DNA from: Leucaena leucocephala
Taxonomy: Eukaryota > Streptophyta > Magnoliopsida > Fabales > Fabaceae
Assembly: GCA_037074615.1 (NCBI GenBank)
Contig: CM073562.1
Location: 16,539,001 to 16,603,000 of the forward strand
Length of the DNA: 64,000 nt
Direction of reading: 5' to 3'
The first letter of the stretch is position 1. Each line of letters begins with the position of its first letter. The notes beneath the pieces were generated by a model. That model was not told the origin of the DNA. It did no database searches and saw only the letters and a list, made by a program, of their open reading frames with translations. The translations under genes were made by a program, and so were the position numbers. This document shows, in pieces, positions 12,988 to 22,700 of the stretch.

Positions 12988-15900
12988 TCATGCAACAACT
13001 CGCACCGCCTCTTTGATCTTCTGCACTGTGGTCGTCATCAGATTGCTGACAGTTTCAACGGACTCCATCGTCAGCTTCCATGATGGCAGGCTGTTTATCA
13101 GTATCTGTAACCCTACTGTAAGTATGCTTCCACCACTCCCACTGTCACCGCCCGGAGGACTCCCGTTGCGGCCGCCATTATTAGGCCCGTCGGGAAGAAT
13201 GGCAAAACCTGAAGGCAACAGAGCCACGTGCGAAGAATCGCCGCCACTCATCACCACATTCAGCGACTGCATATCAACCGGTGCATAAACTACCATTGAT
13301 CCTGTAGCATCCATCCATGTCTCTTGCAGTATCATCATGCCGGTCTCGTTCCCGTTAACACCCTAAATTCATATGTATATACATAAATGTTCAGTGAAAG
13401 AAATGTCCGAACTTCTGAAAATCGGAATGGGGGGGGGGTGGAAGAGAGAGAAAGACAGCTTACGTTGGTCCGAAGAAGAGAAACACAGTTACCATGTGTC
13501 TGTCCTTTTGCAATGACAGCCACTTCCTGCACGTTTCCATTGCCATTGGACAATACGTCCCACTCGAATCTCCGGCGTTCGTCACGGAGGAAGTCGAACA
13601 ACCCTTGCCGTGAAAAAGGCAGCCAGAAGGAAGTGGCGGCGCTGAGCATGACTCCGGGAGGATAGCCTGGTTCTCCTTCGTTCCTCCGAGTCATAATCTT
13701 GACGTCATCTCCTAGCGTCCCCACATGAAGGCTTTCCCACCTCCGGGCCGACGAAGGGACGACCCCGTAACAGAAGTTGTCCACCATGCGTTGTGCCAGC
13801 TTCACCATGCTTCGTCGACCACCTTGGCTCAGTGCTGTCACACAAACATCAAGGTTTTGTATTTGGATCAAACATAATGAATTGAACAAGCTAACATATG
13901 CTACGATGAAGGAAGTGACATCACATACTGGCGTGATCGTCAGTAGGGATGGTAGAGGACAAGAGGATGGCCAAGCATTCGCATTGCCTTTGGAGGGTGG
14001 AGGTCCATCTATGAGCACCGAAGCCCATTCCGGCGTTCACCATCGGACGGTAAAGTGGGTGCAGCACGTTCTCATCGTACTGCCAATGCTCTACCCAAGT
14101 AACCTGCAATATAGATTAGATAGACAAAGGCCATTCCCAACGCAGACAAGGCAATGAATGAAAGCTTGATTTGAAGATTTTATATACGAAGTGTTCTATA
14201 AAAACGAAGGTCTGATTCTGAAAAAGACACTGAACAACATCTCACCTGGATCCAATAATATATATATATATATATATATTACAACCTCGAGCACAGTAAA
14301 AAATATTTAGAGAGATGAGAATAGAAGCATGGACACAAGAAACGTGGAAAAACCCAAGATAAAAATAAGATTATAAGATGGTGAACACAAAATGAAGTTC
14401 CCACGTCATTCATGACCATTCAATGCAAAGCCTTGATTCACTCATCTCAAGGCTAAATACGAAGCAGCTCCAGCTAGGCAGCTAATATATGAATATGTGT
14501 GTCGTACGAAGAAGAAGGAGAAGGAGAAGGAGAAGGAGAAAAATGCGTACCTTGGAGCAACCGTTGGGCATATCTTGCACAAGGCAGCCAGAAGGAAGCC
14601 TCCTGCATGTGACGAAAGTGTGAGCATTGGTGGGGTAACGACCTATCTCCATCGATACATCAACCACCGCCCAAAGATTTTCTGCTTGCTGCTTGCATAA
14701 TCTCAGCAACCTCGTTTGCCTAACAGGCACCAGTGGCGACGGCATCTGCATTTCAGCTTCCAGCTAACAACCCATAATCATCATATACATCAGTTTCAAC
14801 ATAATTATAAGTACTACTGAATAGTTTCTCCCAACTCAATAACTAGTTGTTTTTTTTATAAGGTTTCCATCTCATTTAAGTACCAGGCAAGAGAGAGAAA
14901 TATACCAGAAGCAAAGTCCCGCTTCTGGTGCCCCCCACGCCACTTGATATCATATCCAGCGGCACAGCTCTAGCAATCATGCCTGGAAACAGCTCCACCC
15001 ATCGATTCTGAATACATATTCCCAGGATTGATCAATCAAACTGAAGCAAGAAAATCATCAAATTTTTCAAATGTAATGTCATAATTATTTATGTAATGTC
15101 ATAACTATTACCGGGTCCATCAATGTTTCAATGAGATTTAAAGTGTTGATAATCACAATTCTAGTGTCCCTAGTAGCTTCAGTGACATAACCAGGAGGTT
15201 TTGGGCCAAGACAAGGAGGAATAATCCGAACATACTCCTCAAGATTCAGAACTTCATTTTCGCCATCCAACGTCCTAATCCAAAGAGGACCATTATCTCC
15301 TTGAGCCATCTTCATCAATTCCTCCATAGCAGACAATGCAAGGTTTATAAGCATAGATCTCTCAGCCTGTGCTTGATCATTCCCTATTTGCATCGTCATC
15401 CCCATATCAATACCCATCGGAAAACTCGACCCGACAAGGATCCCACTAATCCCACTGAAAGTATTACTATTATTCGTTCCAATGGCCAGTTCAAGACTAG
15501 AATTTGAGCTTGGAAGAGCCATGGTTGAGATTGGCCTTCCCAGAAACTTGTTGGACAAGGCACGTATGCGATCCAGTTCATCCTTCAATCGAGCATTCTC
15601 AATCCTTAGTTGGTGTTCTTCAAATGAGATTTGACCAGGAATCGCAGGGCTTCCACAGTTGTTGCATATTGGGTTCGTCATGGCTTCCTTCATCATACTG
15701 TTCTCTGCTCGCAGCTTGTCATTTTCTTGCCTCAGAATCAGATTCTCATGCCGCTCCAGTTGAGTCTGGTAAATAAATTTCAAAATTAAACAGACAAAAT
15801 CTTCATTAATGCACCAACACAATTCAAGGAATTCACATTCTGGTCTCCCCAAATATGCCAAAAATAATAAATTTTGCAGACTGATTCGTGAGTCGTTCTG

Positions 15901-16360
15901 CAAATTATTACCTTCATCTGGGTTCTTCGATTTTGAAACCAGAATTTGACTTGTTTCGTCTCCAAGCCAAGCCTCCTACTAAGTTCAAGTCTTTGCTTCT
16001 CGTCAGGATGAGGACAATCCTTAAAGAAACTAAAAAAAAATGTAAGTTATCAGATGAATCAATGAACCAGAAGAAAGAAAATCTGAAGAACAAGACTGAG
16101 AAGATTGATTACGTTTCAAGCTCTTGAATTTGGTGAGGAGTGTGTCGATGGTACTTCTTGTTGGATCTCTGATTAGGTGTGTTATCATCACCAGCAATAT
16201 CTTGATCATCTTCGCCTGAGATGCCATCTAAATTATCACTCCCAGAACGGCTCTCATATCCATCATCCCTAATTATTGCAATCAAACTCGGATCGAAGGT
16301 TTCCCCAAGAAGACTCATCTCAACATTACGTTCCTGATGATCCATTTTCCTTTTCTGCAT
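12988..16360 (-). CDS. HD-ZIP class IV homeodomain-leucine zipper START transcription factor (ANL2/HDG-like)
   Basis: Eight exons: 16113-16360, 15912-16029, 15112-15765, 14906-15007, 14551-14763, 13929-14103, 13464-13834 and 12988-13362. All introns are GT-AG and in frame, giving 751 aa, normal for the class. Residues 66-122 are the homeodomain, ending [13 protein letters not shown]. Residues 123-195 are the zip-loop-zip with the class-specific CNNC pair (ICNNC) in the loop. The START lipid-binding domain covers about 255-490, followed by the HD-SAD tail ([49 protein letters not shown]). Proteins of this class bind L1-box DNA and control epidermal fate or pigmentation. The zipper is closest to ANL2/HDG1. 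The N-terminus is short, and the arm reads NKKYHRHT, one basic residue less than the NKKKRYHRHT seen in relatives. Gene order suggests the counterpart of At5g07260. Confidence 0.95.
14257..14279. repeat. (AT)n microsatellite in HD-ZIP intron 5
   Basis: AT dinucleotide run of about 22 nt inside the intron between exons 14551-14763 and 13929-14103. Confidence 0.9.
14507..14541. repeat. (GAAGGA)n hexanucleotide repeat in HD-ZIP intron 5
   Basis: A GAAGAAGGAGAAGGAGAA-type purine run on the plus strand, just inside the intron after the donor at 14549-14550. On the transcript it is a pyrimidine tract close to a 5' splice site. Confidence 0.85.
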
Positions 16361-17562
16361 ACTAATCGTCTTATCAGAAGCATAAACATAGCAGAGAGAT
16401 GATGATGAACAGTATTAAGCCGAACAGATCGAATTCATTATTTAATTAAAGAGTAATTCGATAAATGGCGAGAGATGAAAAAGCGAAAAAGGTAACGGAC
16501 CGAACATTGGAGAAAGAAAAGAAAAGGCAGAGGAATTCTTTGGGTGCTTTCTCTCTCTTCCCCCCTTTTCTCTGTCTTTGATTTTGTTCTCTCCCTTTTT
16601 CGTAGTTCTCGAAACTGTAACAATCACTTCAGTCAAGGGACTTTTTTGGATTTTGGTTGATTGAACTCATCAAACTTTTTGACCTCAAATTGAAGATAAG
16701 CTGCGAAACTGACAAAAAAAAAAACGGATTTTCTTTTCCATTAAAGATAGAACCTAAAACAAAAAGGTTGTTTCATCGTCAACACTCATGCATGGCGTCC
16801 AAACTCATTTCTCTCTCTCTCTCCAGAAGGAAGTCTCTGCTTCCTATAGACAGTGAGGAACAGAAGAAGAAGAAAAGACGTTTCCATTGGATCCGAGTTT
16901 GAACCCCATGAACAGAAAAATTCTGAAAGAGACAGAAAAAATAGAGAGAAGATGGGGGATTCACATAACTGACTTTTGAAGAGAATCATGGGCAAATCTA
17001 GTGGAGAAGGCCCATTTGACAATACCCTGTGCAATCTTCTCTCTCATTTCACCTCCTTCGATAGAAACGGGGGGAGAGAGAGAAGAGAAGAAGAAGACAA
17101 GGGGAAAATGGTGGATGGAACAGAAACAAACCGAAGGTATGGAGAAAAATTCTACCTTTCAATTCGAGAGTGAGGAAAGTAAAAGGCGAAAACAAATATT
17201 ACAGTCTGTTGGTTGGTTTAGTTGCACAGAACAGCCAAGGGAGTTATGAACTTTTCGGATCCTTCGCTTTCTCTCTCCCTGGGATCTGTGGAAGAGAAAA
17301 AGACATCCATCGCCCAAAACAAATATTTTTTAAAAAAACTTACAAAAATATTATTCTCCAGAATTAAAAAATTGAGAGGAGCTGACTTACTATGACTCCA
17401 CCAAGATAATATCAAAGTCAAATGGCTTACTTCTGTTGTGGCGGAGCTCTCCGTTTTTTATTCGAAAACCCCTTCCCTCTCTTTCCTTCGGCTTCTTCCT
17501 TCCCACTCCATTAACAAATTTATTCTCTCTCTCTCTCTCTGATCTCTCTCTCTCTCTGTGTC
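16361..17562 (-). promoter_or_regulatory. Long 5' leader of the HD-ZIP IV gene, probably containing an intron
   Basis: Between the TATA box near 17590 and the ATG at 16360 lie about 1.2 kb with no long frame on the coding strand that matches a family. Long leaders with an intron are common in HD-ZIP IV genes. One possible acceptor is the GATTAG just before the ATG, but donor and acceptor could not be fixed without cDNA. Several CT/GA-rich stretches occur, at about 16810-16830 and 17030-17100. Confidence 0.45.
17523..17558 (-). repeat. GA/CT-rich tract at the start of the HD-ZIP leader
   Basis: Two CT runs on the plus strand, interrupted by one GA, read as (GA)n on the transcript. They sit about 30-65 nt downstream of the TATA box, so at the very start of the mRNA. 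GA repeats are bound by plant BPC/GAGA factors; regulation by them here is inference. Confidence 0.8.
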
Positions 17563-17589
17563 TTGATTTTATGAGAACGATGAAATTGA

Positions 17590-17598
17590 TATTTATAG
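17590..17598 (-). promoter_or_regulatory. TATA box of the HD-ZIP IV gene
   Basis: Reads CTATAAATA on the minus strand, a full match to the plant TATA consensus. It puts the transcription start near 17560, which fits the start of the GA-rich leader. Confidence 0.6.
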
Positions 17599-18021
17599 GA
17601 GGAGAGAGAGGAGGGAGAGTGTGGGGCCCACTCTGAAAACAGGGGATCGTGATGTCTGCAGCTACAATCCGATTCGGAGCGAGTGTCTCACGCGCGTGTG
17701 GGTTTTCATGTTGTCAGAGGCGGGAGAAGATGTGGTGTGTGGGGGTGCGGGTAAGAGCATGCGATGGGCTAGAATCAACTAATAGGAACATTACAGCTCA
17801 TCAGAAGGCAAAGGAAAGGGTTCATCCGTACGGGGGGTGATAGGGACAGTGGGCTTCTGTTGAATTTGATAGTGAATCCATCAATGGGCGTAATCACTGA
17901 AAGTTGACCTTTGGAATTGGGGCACCTTATTTTTTGGGCAATCAGGAATTATATTTTAGGACGCATAGGATGTTAAGAATGTAACCAAACAACCAACAAG
18001 GACGATGGATGGGAAATATAG

Positions 18022-18044
18022 CAACACACACACACACACACACA
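18022..18044. repeat. (CA)n microsatellite
   Basis: Eleven CA units in the distal HD-ZIP promoter spacer. Confidence 0.92.
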
Positions 18045-18527
18045 ATGTGTTTGTTTGAGTGTCAACATACACTTAATTGTGTGTCGGCTTAAAGGCATCT
18101 CAAAATAAACTTTTACAATAATTAAGGAAACTAATCAAAACAAATACGATGTCAATTAATTAACTAACAATAATGATCCGAATGATGACCTGTAATATAT
18201 TTAACTAGAATTATTATAAATATGTGCACGTGCGAGTGTGTGCCAGCTTAACTTTAGGTTATCGAAGGATAAAAAAGACCATACACATACACAGGCATGC
18301 ATGCAAAGATATAAATTTCCCTTATAAAACTTTTCACAATAGAAATGGGTATAAAACCCGCTGTATATTGTACCTATTTGAGTTTGTGAAAAATAACTCT
18401 TTACGACCTCAAAAAAAAATATATATATATATAATATTAAATTAAATATTAAACTATAAAATATAATATATTTTTTCTTTTAGACTGACTATTAGATATG
18501 AGAGTTATCTTACTTAACCCTACTTAC

Positions 18528-18549
18528 ATATATATATATATATATATAT
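18528..18549. repeat. (AT)n microsatellite
   Basis: AT dinucleotide run of about 22 nt. A second, shorter run lies at about 18419-18432. Confidence 0.9.
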
Positions 18550-18603
18550 CTCCCTAATTCGTAATAAGTTTAAAATTCCATTCAAGTTCAACATCACCAT
18601 GCA

Positions 18604-18611
18604 TACATTTA
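18604..18611 (-). promoter_or_regulatory. L1-box-like site upstream of the HD-ZIP IV gene
   Basis: TACATTTA on the plus strand reads TAAATGTA on the gene's strand, an exact match to the L1 box TAAATGYA bound by HD-ZIP IV proteins. It lies about 1 kb upstream of the inferred transcription start. In AT-rich DNA an 8-mer like this can occur by chance. Confidence 0.3.
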
Positions 18612-18868
18612 GAAGAGTTTGCTTTTTGGGTTGGCATCCAGCCGAAACGGAAGTTACAAGCAATGGATGATTTTCCACTTGGCTGTTGATTTTGGGATTG
18701 CCATTTTTATAAACCTTTGACTAAAATGTAACTCTAAAAAGAAAACAAAATCTCAAATCTCAATAAACAGTTTCACCTATTACTATTTATATACCAAATA
18801 TTATGGTAACAACAATCTTCAATTATTTCAATGCATACATACATATACACTTTTTGAATTTGGTCAAC

Positions 18869-19147
18869 TTTTTTTTATAAATAAATTTTTAGAAAAAATT
18901 TAGGAAATTTAGGCTCACTCACAATCTAAAAATAGGACAAAATCTTCTTTCTTCTTAAGTGATATCAATATCTGGCTAGATAAATTGTCAGTTATATTAA
19001 AGCGTAAATCTATATACTTAATAGCTATGATAATTCTTCAAATATTATAATTAGAACTATAATAAAGTGTTATTCTATAGAAATCAAATATGATCTAAAC
19101 AGTCGTATGTCTAAATTTTTTACTAGTTAAACTTATTGATAATGGGT
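18869..19147 (-). repeat. SINE-like repeat family C, copy 1 (degenerate)
   Basis: Aligns over its whole length with 19155-19424: the T-rich head, the 'cccacgatct'-like block (here ctcacaatct), 'gtgatatcaata', 'gcgtaaatct', 'agctatgat', 'tcttcaaa' and 'aataaagtg' all occur in the same order. It has many C-to-T and G-to-A type differences from copy 2, as expected of an old, once methylated repeat. On the minus strand the unit ends in an A/T-rich tail. Confidence 0.65.
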
Positions 19148-19154
19148 TGAATTG

Positions 19155-19424
19155 ATTTTTTTTATATAAATTTTTTTTTGGAAAGGGATTGGGCTTACCC
19201 ACGATCTAAGGGCAGAGCGAAGTCTCCCTTCCTCTTAGGCAATACTAATATTGGGCAGGGCAAGCCGTCTATTACCCTCAGGCGTAAACCTAAGTACCCA
19301 AGAGTTATGATGCTTCCTCAAGCACTGCGACTAAAATCACAATAAAGTGGTACTCCCCAGAGTTCAAACACACTTCAAATAGTAATATGTCTCATCCCTT
19401 TGTCAGCTGAACCACGGACGATGG
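19155..19424 (-). repeat. SINE-like repeat family C, copy 2 (best preserved)
   Basis: Read on the minus strand, the unit begins near 19424 with GTGGTTCAGCTGACAAAGGG (19396-19415), similar to a tRNA A box. GTTTGAACTCTGG (19357-19369) follows, similar to a B box. After about 200 nt more it ends in a run of A with TTTATATAAA. This order is that of a tRNA-derived SINE transcribed by RNA polymerase III. Related copies are at 18869-19147, 45266-45505 and, truncated, 45718-45795. Being non-coding, it cannot be confirmed by protein similarity. Confidence 0.6.
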
Positions 19425-20790
19425 GTGAATTAATTATTTACTCCCCTTTCTTTGTCTGAGTATTTAAAGTTTTAAGAGGGATATAAGTTTAACCTCTCCT
19501 CTAAAATTAAAAAAATTTAAAGAGAGATAACATTTTTATTTTATCATATTAATATATTTATAAATTTTTTAATATCATAATATCATCTTTTTATACTATA
19601 AACATAGAAAAGCCTAACAATTTCAATTGTTATTATTTTTTAATATTTTCCTCTAGTTTCACCTGACATCAGCCTCGATCTCAACTGGGGTTAGAGGTAG
19701 AGGAGGCGACAACACCATGTACAATAATTGGCCTATAGGGGGCAATGGAATAAAAGAGTCACTTGTTCCTAGCATCTGACTGTTATTCTGCACCTTAAAA
19801 TCTAACAAAAACTAGACAAATAAGAACTAATACAATTACTCAACAAGTATTGCTTGTATGCTTCCACAAATCATTTAGTGGATCAAATAAATTCAGAAGT
19901 AAAACAGGATCCAAAAGAAAGACATCAAACCAAAACAAACAAAGAAAAGCATAAGCAAAACGCTTATTCAGTTTAAAATATTCTACAGAAATTAATTATT
20001 GTAATAACATGTTATTTATATATTATTTTTGTATTAAAATTTTCTACAAAATAATATAAGGGCAAATTTATCAATATAAAAATATTTTCCCTCCCTCCCT
20101 GAATTAAATAAGGTAACATTAAAATTCCTCCCCTTATCTCTTTTGATATTAATTTAAATAAAATAATAATAAATTTTTTTATCTTTCTTTTATTCCATTA
20201 AAATTCTTTTCCCCATATTTTTTTTATTGAGCCAAACACACTATAAGTAACTTATATATTGATTAAGAAAAGCGCTTGAACAAATATAATGTCTATCCAT
20301 TAATTAATAATTATGTTCGTAGAATTAGTAAAATAGGTTTAACATGCTATTTTATATCTAAACGGGTGAGTTTGAGTTAACTTTTAGTGAAAAGCTACAA
20401 CCTACCTTCCATCTTGTTAATTTATTTTTATTAAAATTATTATTTATTTTAGTAAGATATTATTTTAAATACTCCTATTATTAAAAATTAATAAATATAA
20501 TTATTTATTTATTAATATGTATTGGCATATTGTAATTGATTAATATTATATTACTAATATTTATTTAGATTTATAATTGTAAATTTTAATATTTTTTATG
20601 AAAAATAAATTTTTTAAAAAAGATAACATTAATTTTTTTAATTATGTTAATATGATATTAAGAATTTTTTATTAATTTAAAAAATTTATAAATATTTTTT
20701 AAAAAATATTAAAAAAATTTAAAAAAGGTGGCTATCTCGCACCTAGGCAAGCTTAGGTTAACTTTTATTGACGGGTTGTATAATTCAACA

Positions 20791-20804
20791 CCCCCCCCCC
20801 CCCC
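20791..20804. repeat. C14 homopolymer
   Basis: Fourteen consecutive C residues, unusual in this AT-rich spacer and prone to assembly error. Confidence 0.9.
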
Positions 20805-20910
20805 TCAACCGGTGACTTATGGCCAACCTTGCAAGCTAAAGTATAATCCGTTATCTATCTCTATTGGCGCGGAAGATGAACTGTTATGTATTTTAAAAGA
20901 AACAAGTGGG

Positions 20911-20940
20911 ATATGTATGCGCACGCGCGTACATGTATGT
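20911..20940. repeat. 30-nt perfect alternating purine-pyrimidine tract
   Basis: Every step from 20911 to 20940 alternates purine and pyrimidine, with a GCGCACGCGCGTAC core. Such tracts can adopt Z-DNA under torsion. Whether it matters here is unknown. Confidence 0.85.
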
Positions 20941-21110
20941 GGTGCAAACGCCCGCCGGATGCACAGAATCCACTTCTTAATCTCATGCCATCGGAGGGCA
21001 AAATAGTCTATATATGTAGCCTTTCTCAATAGAAACATCCATGAAAAGTTTAAGGAAAATCTTCCGACCATAATTTCATCTTAACAAAGGGATAAGAGTC
21101 TAATGGGGCC

Positions 21111-21116
21111 CACGTG
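21111..21116. promoter_or_regulatory. G-box CACGTG within GGGGCCCACGTGCC
   Basis: A palindromic CACGTG core in a GC-rich context in the spacer, about 3.9 kb upstream of the RBL3-like start. The surrounding sequence recurs in diverged form, without the G-box, 159 nt further on. It is far from any gene, so function is uncertain. Confidence 0.3.
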
Positions 21117-21344
21117 CCAGGTAAGATTTAGGGAATATTTTCTCTCGGTTTACTTGATCGCCTTACTTAGAGTTCTTAATTATTTACCACACCATTTCTA
21201 TAATTTCGTTCCTGTTCCATCCACACCATGATAGATTGAGAAAGAGACAAGTGCTTTGGTGGTGGGGCCCACATATCAAGTAAGTTTTAGCAAATGTCAT
21301 GCTCCTCCATCCCTCCGCTCATTCAGTGTGTGTAGTTTAAAAGG

Positions 21345-21788
21345 TTTTTTTTGGACAAAATTTTAATTTTAATTTTTTTAAATAAATATTTATATTTATT
21401 TAAAAATAATTTTAGTTAAAATTATGATTTTAAATAAGTTATTGAAATTAATTTTTAAAACAGTAAAATAACTTATAAACTATCTAATTATTATATTAAC
21501 TGTATTTTTTACACTATCTACCATCTCTCTTTCTCACCATAACTTCTCTCTCCTCTTATTTCTCTATACTATCTCCCATCTCCTATTTCTTTTCTACTAT
21601 CTCTCCTCTCTCATACTTTTAATCAAATTATAATCCTTTTTAATAATTTATCAATATGAACAATAATTATACTACTAATCATCTAAATATCTCTATTTTT
21701 AAAATTTATTTTTCATAAAATCTAGTTTTTAGAATATATTATTCTTAAAATTTATTTTTTAAAAACTAATTTAAATTGACCCTAAAAA
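21345..21788 (-). repeat. MITE-like element family B, copy 1
   Basis: On the minus strand it runs from TTTAGGGTCAATTTAAATTA to a right end of AAAATTTTGTCCAAAAAAAA. Its two AT-rich arms align with both arms of 42936-43575 (for example 'tttactgtttta' and 'ataacttatttaaaa') and the left arm with about 1665-1870. The core is a purine-rich GAGAGAG-type block. No coding capacity, so it is presumed non-autonomous. Confidence 0.5.
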
Positions 21789-22477
21789 GAAGCAAAATCT
21801 CAAATTTTAATATACACTTTCTACTTTCTCCTTCAACGTTGACCCTTTAGAATTGACCAAAGTTATGTTAATAATAATCACAATGATTAACTGCATCTAT
21901 ACCCTTTGAATTAGGACACCCTCTTTGTTTTTCAATTTTTTTTGGCATGGATGAATTATTTTAGAATGCTAATTTTATTTTTTTAATATAACTAACAAAA
22001 GTAATAGATATAGGTATTTTCTGTGAACGTCTTAAATCAATACGTACAAAATTTACATAACACTAAGTCTTTTTTGTGTATAATTTTTTTTAAATCTTTA
22101 TCATCAAAAAAAAATTTTAACAAGGGGGTTTTTCCCCAATTTGTTCAAGTATTTTATTGCATTAAATTTCTCGTGATTTAGTACATTTAATTTTATATAC
22201 GGTTTCTATTAAGGACACTTTTGAGCCAATATGAACGCATGTATGTATTGTATATGTGGAGTCATGATAATTAAATAATGAGGATATGCTTTTTTAAATA
22301 AAGATATTGATTAGATTTACTTAAAGATTACCCTTTTCGTGAGAAGAGTTACTTGCAACGGATTTCTACTTTCCCTCTGGTTTTATTTTCGGCCTTTTAT
22401 AGTTCTTTGACCATGTTCCTGTGAAAACAAAGAAAGTTAAGTCACAATTTTCAATATACAGCTTAATTTTTTTTTTA

Positions 22478-22700
22478 TTAATTTTTAATATATAACCTAT
22501 TTAAATAATTTAATTATATTAAAAAAATTAATTAAATTAATTAATATGATATTTTTTTAAAATACTATAATTATCTTCATTAATATCCTCTCCCATTCTC
22601 TTACTTAATTATTATTGAAAGATTGTCAATAGGTTAATTTTAAAAAAATAATAAATATATAAAATATATCTTATATTTAAGATAAAAATTAACTTTTTTT
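22478..22700. repeat. AT-rich MITE-like element family A, copy
   Basis: Shares the terminal block AATTTTTAATATATAA and the inner TTAATTAAATTAATTAA-type blocks with 29290-29521, 44238-44480 and 50547-50786. No coding capacity. The boundaries are approximate. Confidence 0.45.

Noticed and set aside
20728..21006. 92-codon plus-strand frame
   Set aside because: Its protein contains a proline run made by the C14 homopolymer and no domain; more likely chance in a GC-richer island.
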